From contig NZ_BFAQ01000009.1 of assembly GCF_002933855.1 (NCBI RefSeq), positions 70,172-134,171 on the forward strand: a stretch of 64,000 nt of DNA, written 5' to 3'. Numbering within the stretch: the stretch's first letter is position 1; every line of letters begins with the position of its first letter. Positions 29,301 through 37,840 of the stretch are shown piece after piece. The DNA is from Vibrio penaeicida (GTDB taxonomy: Bacteria; Pseudomonadota; Gammaproteobacteria; Enterobacterales; Vibrionaceae). The notes beneath the pieces are model-generated. The model had not been told where the DNA came from, searched no databases, and saw only the letters and a list, made by a program, of their open reading frames with translations. The position numbers were made by a program, and so were the translations under genes.

Positions 29301-31533
29301 CAAGAGGTAGCGCTGAAAGATCGGAAATACCTGGCAGTTCTTGAGTCAACACACGGTCAATAACGGCTTTTTTATCTAGGACTATGTTGCCATTTGAGCC
29401 AGCTTCAGCGTGCTCTATGACCGATTCGGCTTCAATTACCTTGAGCTTCATTTCGAAACTGGGCAGCACAGTTTGCATAGGTTCACCAGATTCATCGTTG
29501 AAAATGGTTCGATAAATATCATGACGAGCAAACAAGGCGTTGAGCGATTTTTCCAATGCATGAATGTTCAATTCACCCGAAAAGTGAATCGCCGCTTCCG
29601 CGAGGTAGGCTTTACTCTCCGGTTGCTGCTTGGACATATACCAAGCCACTAACTGTTGGCTTGATAAATCGAACATTTCTGGTCTGTTTTGGTGTTGAAC
29701 TAAAGCTTTTGAAATAGCTTCGGTTTTTGAATTAGCACCAGTTTTTGAATTGGCATCGGCTATAGGAGTTAAACCCTTCGCAGAGATAAGATTCTCAATC
29801 CCTGAAATGGTTGGGTTTTCCCTAAACTCGCGCATGCTCAAGCTGCAATTGAAAACTCGGTTTATTTGGTTGATCAACCGAATGGATGCAATCGAGTCGC
29901 CCCCTTTCTGATAAAAATGATCATCATCGGCTAAATCTACTCCCCCAAGTTCTGATACAAACAGTGCTTTTAGAGCATTATCACTTTGCGTGACAACCTC
30001 TTTTGAATCAGCAAGATGAATGTTTTGAATAGCCAAGCGATCGACTTTCAAGTTTGCCGTTAGTGGCATGGAATCCAGCCATTGAAACACTCTTGGTAAA
30101 TGGCTTTCAGGCAACATTTCGGTTAGTTGCTGGCGTACATGATCGGTTTCATCACCTGTGACTTTTTCGTTTCCGGAGATAAACGCCGCCAGATACTTAT
30201 TGCCACCTGCGTCATGCTTGACCACAACACACGCGTTTTCTACCGTTTGAAGCGACTTGAGGCTTTGCTCGATCTCTTCAAGTTCCACTCGATTGCCACG
30301 AATTTTAACTTGATGATCTTTTCGCCCAACAAAATGCAGCTCTCCCTTCGAGTCCAATTTCACTAAGTCGCCGGTTTTATACCAAGTCCGACCATCTTGA
30401 CGTTGTTCAAACGATTTGGCGGTCTGACTCGGGTTGTTTATATAGCCTAAAGATAACCCCACCCCAGTTGCCCAGAGCTCCCCTACTTCATCCGTATCAA
30501 CGGGAGCGCCACTGTCCCCAACAACCAAAACCTCGGTTCGGTCAATTGGCTTGCCCAAGGTGATTGGCTCGGCATCCTGCACTGAATGTAACGAGGTACA
30601 AATCGACATTTCCATCGGACCATAGCCATTAAAAACGCTGCACTTTTGGGTCCATTGCCACAACAAGCTTGGGTCGGCAACATCTCCAACAGATGCCATG
30701 GCTTTTAATGCGTATGAACGGCTGATGTCCAAGTAAGGCAACATAGTTGAAGGAAAAATAGCGTGCGTGACCTGCTTTCGAGCTACAAATTCTGCCAACG
30801 CATCCGGTGCTGTGCGGTCATCTTCTGGAATGATCACCAATTGAGCGCCATTAGTCAGAGCCAACAGCCATTCAAGTGTCGCGGAGTCAAACCCTAACGA
30901 TGCGTAATGGAGGACAGTGGAACTGGCATCGAGCCTCATCTTTTTGCTGAGTGAAAAACTGGTATTGAGTAAACCAAGGTGTGTTAATGCCGCGCCTTTT
31001 GGTACTCCTGTTGATCCAGAAGTATGAAGAATGCACGCCACATCATGAACTTTTGGAGAACGACCATCTGCAAACGAAGGGTCTTCCGAAACTCTTAAGT
31101 TTTTAATTAATCCTCTTTTCACATATGGGTCATCGCCGTGATTGGAGAGGTCACTAAATGTATTGTCTTCATCGCAAATCAGATAGTCGCAGTTCGCGTT
31201 TTCATACATATAACGCTTTCTGTCTGCTGGCTGGTTGGGGTCAATAGGCACATAGATTGCCCCAGCTTTAAGGACACCGAGCATGGCAATGATCATGTCA
31301 TTTCCACGCTCAAGTGAAATACCAACAGACAACACAGAAGCCGACGATTCGTTTTGTATCAAGCTAATGTGATAGGCAACATTGTTGCTAAGAACATCAA
31401 CCTGTGCATAGGTTAAAAATTCAACATTATCATCTAAGGCAGGGGAATCAGGAGAAAGACGTACGTTATCTATAAATATACTTACGATTGAGTCAGTTAT
31501 GGATTTTTTGTTTTTTTTATCGTTTGAAGTCAT
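26323..31533 (-). CDS. NRPS initiating protein: A-T-C-A-T
   Basis: A 1736-aa NRPS, first in the operon. Domains: A (HTSGSTG near 170), T (GGDSI near 543), C (HHIIHDGWS near 766), A (YTSGSTG near 1266), T (GGHSL near 1660). There is no starter C domain, so the first residue is probably not N-acylated. The C-terminal 30 residues are rich in Glu, Asp, Ser and Gly, as expected for a tail that docks onto the TubC-like domain at the start of the next protein. Codes by eye: DSLIAVGIC and DAACLGLID (the latter shares the GLID ending of a Gln code, weak). I prefer ATG at 31533 to the in-frame TTG at 31560. The stop overlaps the next start (TAATG). Confidence 0.93.
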   Translation of the reverse strand: MTSNDKKNKKSITDSIVSIFIDNVRLSPDSPALDDNVEFLTYAQVDVLSNNVAYHISLIQNESSASVLSVGISLERGNDMIIAMLGVLKAGAIYVPIDPNQPADRKRYMYENANCDYLICDEDNTFSDLSNHGDDPYVKRGLIKNLRVSEDPSFADGRSPKVHDVACILHTSGSTGVPKGAALTHLGLLNTSFSLSKKMRLDASSTVLHYASLGFDSATLEWLLALTNGAQLVIIPEDDRTAPDALAEFVARKQVTHAIFPSTMLPYLDISRSYALKAMASVGDVADPSLLWQWTQKCSVFNGYGPMEMSICTSLHSVQDAEPITLGKPIDRTEVLVVGDSGAPVDTDEVGELWATGVGLSLGYINNPSQTAKSFEQRQDGRTWYKTGDLVKLDSKGELHFVGRKDHQVKIRGNRVELEEIEQSLKSLQTVENACVVVKHDAGGNKYLAAFISGNEKVTGDETDHVRQQLTEMLPESHLPRVFQWLDSMPLTANLKVDRLAIQNIHLADSKEVVTQSDNALKALFVSELGGVDLADDDHFYQKGGDSIASIRLINQINRVFNCSLSMREFRENPTISGIENLISAKGLTPIADANSKTGANSKTEAISKALVQHQNRPEMFDLSSQQLVAWYMSKQQPESKAYLAEAAIHFSGELNIHALEKSLNALFARHDIYRTIFNDESGEPMQTVLPSFEMKLKVIEAESVIEHAEAGSNGNIVLDKKAVIDRVLTQELPGISDLSALPLAEFVLIRFSPTDHVLLHQEHHIIHDGWSGSEFTREMMEAYRAYSHGKESSDAKWTPEPVAQYYDFHVAQQAWLESKEATEQLDYWKGKLEGSPQGVTLFGKQSHSLGFSGGHQKMVFTKAQWSSMEHQCQQLGMTPFAFTSAVLYLCMWRYSGQQDLTFGSAFANRNWRDSHGTLGMLVNTLVLRQAMDSTLCVSDFLTETQRVIDEAQDNQELPFTKIVEALNPDRSSVSNPFFNVLLGFHDTPIDVDAIPDLDWYKDETMISETSKFDLDCLVVPRGESFNQDGEVHFLWEYRSDVYSPEEIAVFLESFHCLFLQLSESYESMASQPLSSVSAITPNQSKCLVEGWGVGGALSHSVRHKYTKSSIAALIEKGVQNFPQKVALSTKNQNITYAELDRTASQIAIDMDALGIVPGERVGIAAGRSIELVASMLAVFKLGGCAVVIDPSLPRQRQAFMAQDANISILLFDGRDSVHQDNNEAVGSLAPLTLDISQCFGSDSTSRVWRTPIFEDNLSAYVLYTSGSTGVPKGVEVTQSSLHNECCWHIDQFKLNEDSIGTSLAFAGFDAFLAEVFPLLMSAGHVVLIEDKDRDNLTALSDCMNSHNVTHSCLPTGLLEAACASQFKWPSSLKNLLVGGDALGNVVFPEGFDASFYNLYGPTETTIDATFAKLTPKTMGDDGPESLAPPIGRPIANAFAAVTIDGYLAPIGVPGELFMGGAGIANGYLNQAELTQERFSLGDVSSFASDIRWYKTGDLVRWLPSGELQYLGRLNDEVKVRGYRVSLGEISAQLLQLEEVAQAAVVVRQGAIYAYVTLTEHDAIAWKSNSTKYERQLARKVRVSLKKTLPEYMRPSATLILDSLPLTEQGKLNKRRLPSPFEEETTFESASGVMEETILAIWLECLELPSLSVTGNFFSIGGHSLLAMRIIARIRMEQGVELQMSDFFEFSTVRELASYIESILAVQDDGFSSISGSGGEIEGEGSDSEFLEEGEI
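29704..29760 (-). repeat. 18-nt tandem repeat in the T-C linker
   Basis: Two full and one partial 18-nt units (core TTTTTGAATT) encode ANSKTGANSKTEAISK between the first carrier domain and the condensation domain of the initiating NRPS. Confidence 0.7.
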
Positions 31534-31711
31534 CTGCCACTGCCTATCTTTTTGATACAAAAATTTACATATTCTTATACAATATCCCGAAGTTTGTAAA
31601 CGACTTGTTAAAGTTTATAATGGTTTGCTCATAAAACTAATTTTTGTCTTACATCACCTGATTCATTTCAATATAAAACAATAAGTTAAGTGAATATCTC
31701 GGAGTAACAAT
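31534..31711. promoter_or_regulatory. Divergent promoter region of the NRPS operon and ATP-grasp gene
   Basis: 178 nt of AT-rich DNA between the first NRPS gene (left) and the ATP-grasp gene (right). AGTTTGTAA and AGTTTATAA lie about 20 nt apart in direct orientation and could be regulator contacts. I could not fix convincing -35/-10 pairs by eye. Confidence 0.4.
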
Positions 31712-33028
31712 ATGCAATCAAGCACATTCTGGTTTGACTATTTTGAAGAGAATCCTTTGGCAGATGACTTGGCGGATGACATCAGACATAACGGGGCAAG
31801 CAGCCGATTTTCTCGTCCTGATTGGCATTTGCTGATGACACCTATCGTATATCCCAACGATGTGATTAAAAAACAGACAAATATGCTAAGCCAATTGTTC
31901 GGCATTATAGAGAGCCTTCCTAAGATTGCTTTTGACGGAAATGTGCGAGATTTTTTAGCCGCTGCAGGGTTTCGTGACGAAACAGTCATTTCCTTAGCAG
32001 AGCGGTTATCCTCTAGAACTGGTTTGATTCCTTGTCGATGGGATATTTTAGACAATGGAACCGATTGGAAAGTCATGGAAGTGAACGTAGGCGGAGCCAT
32101 CGGTGGTTTTGCTTACGATGGCATTCAAACGCTATACGATGAGGCATTAGCTCAAGAAAAACAGGACACACCTTCAGTGGTTATTGAAGAGTATTGGCGA
32201 TCGCCCTACTCCCACATTACACCCAAAATTGAAGACAAACTGGCAGATCTCGAAAAGCCACTGCTGATAGTTGTCGACGACGCGCTTCAGTTTCAAGAAA
32301 GCCCTCTAGTGGCAAACAGTGCGTCTGGAGCATTAAGTACACGGCTCAACCAAGACATCATCGCCATTCCCCATACAAAACTTAGTGATGTCATCGATTC
32401 ACATGATGGCTGCGTATTGGTTTTCGAAGTGTTTACGTTAAGTGATATTGCACGTTCATCCGACGACAGCTATGCGCCGTATTTGGACGGATTAGATAGT
32501 GGGAAAGTTCATTCCGTTATTCACCCTTTAAGCGAAGTCTTCATGAGTAAAGCCATTCTAGGGTTACTTAGGGAAGAGCGTGTTCAGACAAAGCTCACTA
32601 AGGATCAAAACAACACAGTTGAAACCTTGATCCCCAATACGTTTATTGTATCTGAGGAAAATCTCAACCACCTTCTCGACTTGAACCAGAATGACTGGGT
32701 AATTAAAGACGCCATTGGCTACGGTGGACACGGCGTCTTTTGCGGTTGGGAGTGTAATCCTGAAGAGTGGGTCGCATTGCTAAATAAAGCGACGCTGGCA
32801 GAATCACCGACAGCCATTATGCAGCAAAGAATACAAGGCAAGCGCGAAGCTGCCATTTCGATGACCCCCAAAGGTGTTTTTGTTGAGTCGGACGAAGCCT
32901 CGGTGTTAGGCGTATTTATGTTAGGGGAAGAATTTGGCGGGGGTTGTGTACGCCAATCTCTTTCTGGAAAAGGCGTAGTATGTACGGCCAATCAAGCCGC
33001 GCTCGGTGTTATGAGAGTTCAGAAATGA
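31712..33028 (+). CDS. ATP-grasp ligase-like protein next to the NRPS operon
   Basis: A 438-aa protein divergent from the NRPS operon, starting at ATG with GGAG 7 nt upstream. Features such as MEVNVGGAIGGF (residues 126-137), WVIKDAIGYGGHG with the following IMQQRIQG, and a C-terminal GGGCVRQSLSGKG resemble the nucleotide-binding and loop elements of ATP-grasp enzymes, probably of a permuted glutathionylspermidine-synthase-like type. Such enzymes form amide bonds by way of an acyl phosphate. In this setting it may link or cap a peptide made by the NRPS, or provide self-resistance. Family assignment is by pattern only and the substrate is unknown. It ends 18 nt from the convergent MFS gene. 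Confidence 0.6.
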   Translation: MQSSTFWFDYFEENPLADDLADDIRHNGASSRFSRPDWHLLMTPIVYPNDVIKKQTNMLSQLFGIIESLPKIAFDGNVRDFLAAAGFRDETVISLAERLSSRTGLIPCRWDILDNGTDWKVMEVNVGGAIGGFAYDGIQTLYDEALAQEKQDTPSVVIEEYWRSPYSHITPKIEDKLADLEKPLLIVVDDALQFQESPLVANSASGALSTRLNQDIIAIPHTKLSDVIDSHDGCVLVFEVFTLSDIARSSDDSYAPYLDGLDSGKVHSVIHPLSEVFMSKAILGLLREERVQTKLTKDQNNTVETLIPNTFIVSEENLNHLLDLNQNDWVIKDAIGYGGHGVFCGWECNPEEWVALLNKATLAESPTAIMQQRIQGKREAAISMTPKGVFVESDEASVLGVFMLGEEFGGGCVRQSLSGKGVVCTANQAALGVMRVQK

Positions 33029-33046
33029 TGCTGGTTGGCTACGTCC

Positions 33047-34297
33047 TTACGTTGCCGCGTTTGCTGGCTCAGAAGCTTGGTTAAGCATAGGGCTTTTGTA
33101 AAAGAACAATGCCCCGATGGCAAGCACAATGCAAATAAGCCATATATTCACTAATCCGATGTAAGCCGCACCAAAACCACACATAAGCGATCCAATTACC
33201 CCTCCGATTCTCATCACCAAAGAATTGAGCGAGTCTACCGTCGAGCGCACACTGTCATCTGTGGAGTGATGCAACAGCTGGTTGTACGCAGACTTGCCGA
33301 GATGATTGGTAAAGTCGTAACAGATAAAAAGGAGCACAAACATCACAACGTTGCCAGACAACGCAAAAATAGTGGCAGCGATAAGGCGAATAGCGACACT
33401 GACCATAAGCACCTTACCCATTTGCTGATCAAACTTATCGCATAACCAATTCGTCATTACAGCCGCTAGACTTCCTAAGTAAAAAGTAACGGCATACGTT
33501 AATCCATAAACCCATTCTAATGGTTGCCCATCTGACAATTCTTCAAACCTAACTGGCCAAAACTTCTCGATGGCACTGGCGATGGGAATGGTAAGAAACA
33601 TCGCGAACAATATTCGCCAAAGCACTGGGTGTTTCGCCGCATCAATCCCACTTTTCATTTGAGTCGGCACACTTGTAAGCAATGCAAATGAAAAAGGCTT
33701 AAACTCTCGCTGCTCTTTAATCCAAAGCAATGCGATAACGAACACCAATGCTAAACAGACCAATCCAGCCCACAAAGACACATCGTAAAGTTGCCGCGCC
33801 TCATAACCGAATTCAACGCCACCGTACATAATGCCAGCACCAATTAAAGCGCCAGTGGCTGCAAAAAAGCTGCTTCTAGCACTCACTCTCGCAAAACCCG
33901 CTTGCAAGGTAATATCCCCTTCACTTTCGTTAAAGGATTCAACAAACCAGGCTGTAAGTGTGCCAGAGCTAATGGCGATACTGGCTCCCCACAAAAACAT
34001 CGAAACAACACCACCAATAAAGCTTGGGATAAACAGCAGCACAAGATAAGACAGTATGCTAAACAGAATCGAGATCAGGAATACTTTCTTACGCCCAACT
34101 TGATCGGCCAAACCGCCCGTTGGCAATTCAAGCACCATGACTGTAATCCCCATGGTCGCCATGATCATTCCGATTTGAGGGATACTCATCCCAAACCCCA
34201 AAAGCAGCGGTGTCATTATTGGAATCACTAAAAACTGGGAGATAAAAAATAGCCCCATAAAGAGACCATATCGATGACTAAGCTGAATTCGATTCAT
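33047..34297 (-). CDS. MFS transporter, probable product exporter (copy 1)
   Basis: A 416-aa membrane protein with about 12 hydrophobic segments and the MFS loop motif GGLADQVGRKK near residue 62. It is about as long as and closely similar to the MFS gene at 35525-36775 (shared N-terminus MN-QLSH--GLF and loop ELPTGGLADQ-GR-KVF), so the two are paralogues. The position beside an NRPS cluster suggests export of the peptide or its precursor, driven by the proton gradient. Transport direction and substrate are inferred. Confidence 0.85.
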   Translation of the reverse strand: MNRIQLSHRYGLFMGLFFISQFLVIPIMTPLLLGFGMSIPQIGMIMATMGITVMVLELPTGGLADQVGRKKVFLISILFSILSYLVLLFIPSFIGGVVSMFLWGASIAISSGTLTAWFVESFNESEGDITLQAGFARVSARSSFFAATGALIGAGIMYGGVEFGYEARQLYDVSLWAGLVCLALVFVIALLWIKEQREFKPFSFALLTSVPTQMKSGIDAAKHPVLWRILFAMFLTIPIASAIEKFWPVRFEELSDGQPLEWVYGLTYAVTFYLGSLAAVMTNWLCDKFDQQMGKVLMVSVAIRLIAATIFALSGNVVMFVLLFICYDFTNHLGKSAYNQLLHHSTDDSVRSTVDSLNSLVMRIGGVIGSLMCGFGAAYIGLVNIWLICIVLAIGALFFYKSPMLNQASEPANAAT

Positions 34298-34558
34298 CCA
34301 CGTATCCGTAAATTATTGGCATTTTCCGCTCACTTTGCCCTATTGGGAATTGGAGAAAAGTGGCATTTAAAGTTTTGATGATGAAGGTAATTACGATTAA
34401 AGATACAAAGTAACACCACTAGAGAATAACGCTTTGATCACAGTTAAAACAACATCAATTATCATTTCATTAAAAAAGGTATAACATTTCCGGCGATTAA
34501 AATTGAACCGTTTTCGGTCAAATGAGACGAATTCCTCACCTTATTGGAGCCAGTATTT

Positions 34559-35506
34559 ATGGATACAGCAGAGAAAATAGCGGAAGAACACGTTTTCAAA
34601 CACGTTCCAGGTATGGACTCGGCTCAGAATATTGAAACGGTTTATGCAGACAGTCTGACTCCTAAAGCGTTTTACTCTCAATACGTTGCCCAAAACAGAC
34701 CTTGTCTAATTAAGGGAGCGATAAAGCATTGGCCGGCGATGGAGAAATGGCGCAGCCCCGAGTACTTACTTGAAAAATGTCGTGATGTCCCTACTCCTCA
34801 CTACCCTCATATGAACTACGAAAGCCCAGAGCGAATGGGAGAAGGGCGAGAAGTAAAGCCTTTCCATGAAGTGCTAGAAATGCTGCAATCAAGTGATACA
34901 GGGATTCTGAGTGCTCCCTCGGTCGTATTGAGCGAAAAACCCTTTGATGTATTGTCTACCGACACCGATGGCTACCCTTTTCTACCCAACCCAAAGCCTC
35001 CCATTGCTTACCCAAAATCGAGAGCATTCATGTATAAGGGGGCAGGAACGGGCTGGCATTTTCATGTAACGGATGAAACCCTCATGAGCCAAGTAGTTGG
35101 TTCTAAGAAAGTCGGCTTACTACCGCCAGATAAACTCACCGATGATCTTGTGTTTGATGCATTTAAAGCCGATGCCTACCTTGAAAATGGTACCTGTTTT
35201 GATGCCAGCCGAGCTTCTCAATTGAAACCGTATACCGCAATAGTAGAGCCTGGTGATGCTATGTATATTCCACCCTTTTGGTGGCATGGTGTTGAACCAA
35301 CTGACGGTAATTTTGGCATTACCGTCGCTCAATGTTGGCGCTCACCCCTGCATGTGATGGGCGATCTGTCTTACCCGACGGTGAGAAAAATATGGAAGAA
35401 GGGTTACAGCGAATTAGGAAAAGTGACCTTTCTTATTACGGGGTTAGGCATCGCCAGCTTGTTTGCCCAAGCATGGCGATTCATAAGTAAACCTTTTCGA
35501 ACTTAG
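34559..35506 (+). CDS. Cupin-8/JmjC-like oxygenase with a C-terminal hydrophobic helix
   Basis: About 315 aa. ATG at 34559 is preferred over TTG 15 nt upstream because GGAG lies about 10 nt before it. The PCLIKGAIKHWPAMEKW opening and the later QVVGSKKVGLLPP and IPPFWWHGVEP motifs are typical of JmjC-type Fe(II)/2-oxoglutarate oxygenases. In that family the metal is held by HxD...H. Here the first part reads H167-F-H169 and the last His is H243, so the usual Asp appears to be His unless D172 takes the role. The C-terminus (VTFLITGLGIASLFAQAW) could anchor the protein in the membrane. A role in hydroxylating the NRPS product is plausible from its place between the two MFS genes, but unproved. 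Confidence 0.75.
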   Translation: MDTAEKIAEEHVFKHVPGMDSAQNIETVYADSLTPKAFYSQYVAQNRPCLIKGAIKHWPAMEKWRSPEYLLEKCRDVPTPHYPHMNYESPERMGEGREVKPFHEVLEMLQSSDTGILSAPSVVLSEKPFDVLSTDTDGYPFLPNPKPPIAYPKSRAFMYKGAGTGWHFHVTDETLMSQVVGSKKVGLLPPDKLTDDLVFDAFKADAYLENGTCFDASRASQLKPYTAIVEPGDAMYIPPFWWHGVEPTDGNFGITVAQCWRSPLHVMGDLSYPTVRKIWKKGYSELGKVTFLITGLGIASLFAQAWRFISKPFRT

Positions 35507-35524
35507 AAATTTGGTTCTGTTGAT

Positions 35525-36775
35525 TTACGCAGTGACAGGTTCTTCAATCTTAGGTTGGTTAAGCACCCTACTTTTGTAGATCAACAGCGCACCTGCTGAA
35601 ATAACGACACAAGCAAGCCACACGTTTGTTAAACCAATATGTTCTGATGCAAAGCCACAAAGCAAAGACCCAACAACGCCACCAAATCTCGTTGTCAGTG
35701 AAGAGACCGAATCGATAGTAGATCGGATTTCGTCGTCGGCTGATTGATGCAATAACTCGCTGTATGCAGAACCACCCAGTTGATGAAATAACTCGTAGCA
35801 CATGAGAAAAGCGATAAACAAGTAGAGGTTCCCGCTTAAAGCAAACGCCGATGCAGCGATCATCCTTAGCAAAACACTCACAAATAGTACTTTACCCAAT
35901 TGATGGCTAAGTTTCTCCGACAACCAATTAGTCATCATCGCGGCCAAGCTTCCTAAGCATAATATAGCGGTATAGGTTAAGCCATACGCCCACTCTAATG
36001 GGTTGTTACCGGACAGCGCTTCAAATTGAATCGGCCAGAATTTCTCGATTCCACTCGCAACAGGAACTGTAAGAAAGAGTGCCAATAGAATGCGCCACAG
36101 TACTGGGTGCTTTACGGCTTTCACACCACTGGTAATCTGGTTAGGTAACTGGGCAAAAACTTTCACAGAAAGAGAATCGAAGTTTCGATCTTCTTTAATC
36201 CAAAATTGAGTAATCACGATGACGGCAAAAATAATGACCATTGCCAGCATGATCAAAAAGTTGTAAAGCGTGATAGCACTGTATCCGAGCTTCTCACCAA
36301 TGAACATAACTGCCGAACCCGATAACGCTCCTAATGCACCAAGTAAGCTCGAATGGAAACTCACACGCGCAAAACCCTTTTGCAGGGTCATCTTCCCTTC
36401 AGCTTTGTTAAATTGTTCAACAAACCAGGCATTTAAAGTGCCTGAATTAAGTGCAATGCTCGTTCCCCAGAGAAACATGCCTATCACTCCGCCAATAAAA
36501 CCCTGAAACATAAGCAAACATAGATAAGCAAGAACACAAAACCACATCGAAAACGTGAACACTTTACGTCGTCCAATTTGATCGGCTAAGCCACCTGTCG
36601 GTAATTCAAGCAGAATAACGGTCATGCCCATAGTCGCCATGATAATACCGATTTCCGGTAGACTCATGCCAAAAGCCATTAATAAAGGAGTGAGTATCGG
36701 GATAAAAAGAAACAGTGAAAACAGGAAAAGCCCGGTAAACAACCCCATAAAGTGGCTTAGTTGCGATTTATTCAT
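35525..36775 (-). CDS. MFS transporter, probable product exporter (copy 2)
   Basis: A 416-aa, roughly 12-helix MFS protein with GGLADQIGRRK in the first cytoplasmic loop. It is a paralogue of the gene at 33047-34297. I set the start at ATG 36775, not at the ATG 33 nt upstream, because it gives the same length and N-terminus as the paralogue and has GGAA close upstream. It faces the cupin gene convergently (18-nt gap). Two closely related exporters around one tailoring gene may handle two products or act in self-protection. Confidence 0.85.
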   Translation of the reverse strand: MNKSQLSHFMGLFTGLFLFSLFLFIPILTPLLMAFGMSLPEIGIIMATMGMTVILLELPTGGLADQIGRRKVFTFSMWFCVLAYLCLLMFQGFIGGVIGMFLWGTSIALNSGTLNAWFVEQFNKAEGKMTLQKGFARVSFHSSLLGALGALSGSAVMFIGEKLGYSAITLYNFLIMLAMVIIFAVIVITQFWIKEDRNFDSLSVKVFAQLPNQITSGVKAVKHPVLWRILLALFLTVPVASGIEKFWPIQFEALSGNNPLEWAYGLTYTAILCLGSLAAMMTNWLSEKLSHQLGKVLFVSVLLRMIAASAFALSGNLYLFIAFLMCYELFHQLGGSAYSELLHQSADDEIRSTIDSVSSLTTRFGGVVGSLLCGFASEHIGLTNVWLACVVISAGALLIYKSRVLNQPKIEEPVTA

Positions 36776-36960
36776 TGAGATTCCATTCTGAGAGAGGAAG
36801 ACATCCACAAATCTCCCTCTGAACGGGGTAATTTATGAGATAGAACACATAACAGTGAGGCAATTTTATACCCCCACCTATTAATATCCAACTGATTTTA
36901 TAAAGAACTTTCTTATTTGATTTAGTACGTATACTCAAGTGGTCTATAGATAAAGGTTCC

Positions 36961-36998
36961 AGAAAAAACAAAAGCCCCCTGATCTCTCAGAGAGCTTC
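36961..36998 (-). terminator. Terminator after the small beta-barrel gene
   Basis: On the minus strand an imperfect GC-rich hairpin (AAGC...GCTT with an inner TCTCTGAGAGA) lies about 20 nt past the stop of the 37016-37495 gene and is followed by TTTTGTTTTTT. Confidence 0.6.
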
Positions 36999-37015
36999 AA
37001 ATATCACCGATTGAC

Positions 37016-37495
37016 TTACAAGAAGTGAATCGTAGCGTTCAGTGTAAATGAACCGATTGAATCAATGTTGTTCTCATCGAATTTGAACTGTTGGTAAGAA
37101 CCACCTACAGACAGCATATCCATAACAAAGTACTCAACACCAACGCCGTACATCAACTTTGTGCCGTCGCCAGCTTTAGTGCCGTTGTTGTCCAGTTTGA
37201 AGTTGTGTATGCCGCCTTTCGCGTAAACATGCAAAGGACCAAAATCGATGCTTGGTTTTAGGGCAGCGTACACAGAACTTGCTTCTGTGCCACCATCAAA
37301 TTTACCGTGATTCCAAAAACCAGCTTCTACGCCAATTATTGGAAGAATACCTGTGCCCACATGGGCGCTCATCGCTGTTGCTGCGTTGCCATTGAGATCA
37401 GATTGACCAGCGTTAATGCCACCGTACAACCATGAATCCGCGTTTGCAGTCGTTGCTGCGCCCATCAGTGCTAAAGCTAAAAGTGTTTTTTTCAT
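37016..37495 (-). CDS. Small outer-membrane beta-barrel protein (copy 1)
   Basis: About 159 aa with the signal peptide MKKTLLALALMGAATTANA, alternating hydrophobic strands (VYAALKPSIDFGPLHVYAKGG) and a C-terminal aromatic strand ending FTLNATIHFL. This fits an eight-stranded OmpA/opacity-type barrel with no periplasmic domain. It is a paralogue of the next gene (shared KPSIDFGPLHVYAKGG and MYGVG-EYF). I chose ATG at 37495 over TTG at 37504 because it matches the paralogue start. Function unknown. Confidence 0.8.
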   Translation of the reverse strand: MKKTLLALALMGAATTANADSWLYGGINAGQSDLNGNAATAMSAHVGTGILPIIGVEAGFWNHGKFDGGTEASSVYAALKPSIDFGPLHVYAKGGIHNFKLDNNGTKAGDGTKLMYGVGVEYFVMDMLSVGGSYQQFKFDENNIDSIGSFTLNATIHFL

Positions 37496-37840
37496 TTCGT
37501 ACAACTTTACTTAAGATCGTGCAAGCCTTCCCGCTACACACGTTTCTGATTACAACCATGATTCATCATGAACCACAAAACATACCCAAAAAACCTATAA
37601 AAAGTCGTTTGGGTATCGTTCTTCGTTAAGAAGATACTCAATAGTAGCTGAGGCGAGCTTATTCTAAGATTAACAACGGGATTTCGCCATACTAAGGTGT
37701 AAAACTTTTTAAATTTTTACTACGTTTTATACACATAAATGGCTTCAAGAGTGTTTCTATTGAAGGCTAAATAAAAATGCCAACCTAAGGCTGGCATTTT
37801 ACATAATTACGTTACTTCTCTATTGCAACCTAAGCTTCTT
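37496..37840. other. Intergenic region between the paralogous barrel genes
   Basis: 345 nt without a credible gene. It holds the terminator of the upstream barrel gene at 37774-37800 and the leader and promoter of the downstream barrel gene. Nothing else is recognised. Confidence 0.6.
37774..37800 (-). terminator. Rho-independent terminator of barrel gene copy 2
   Basis: AAAATGCCA pairs with TGGCATTTT around a 9-nt loop, about 40 nt past the stop of the 37841-38296 gene. The minus strand continues with TTTTTATTTA. Confidence 0.8.

Noticed and set aside
4939..31533. Siderophore synthesis cluster
   Set aside because: No TonB-dependent receptor, no catechol or hydroxamate enzymes, no cyclisation domains and no ferric reductase are present.
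31738..32100. 120-codon minus-strand frame inside the ATP-grasp gene
   Set aside because: It is antisense to a gene with a clear start and motifs, and shows no protein signature.
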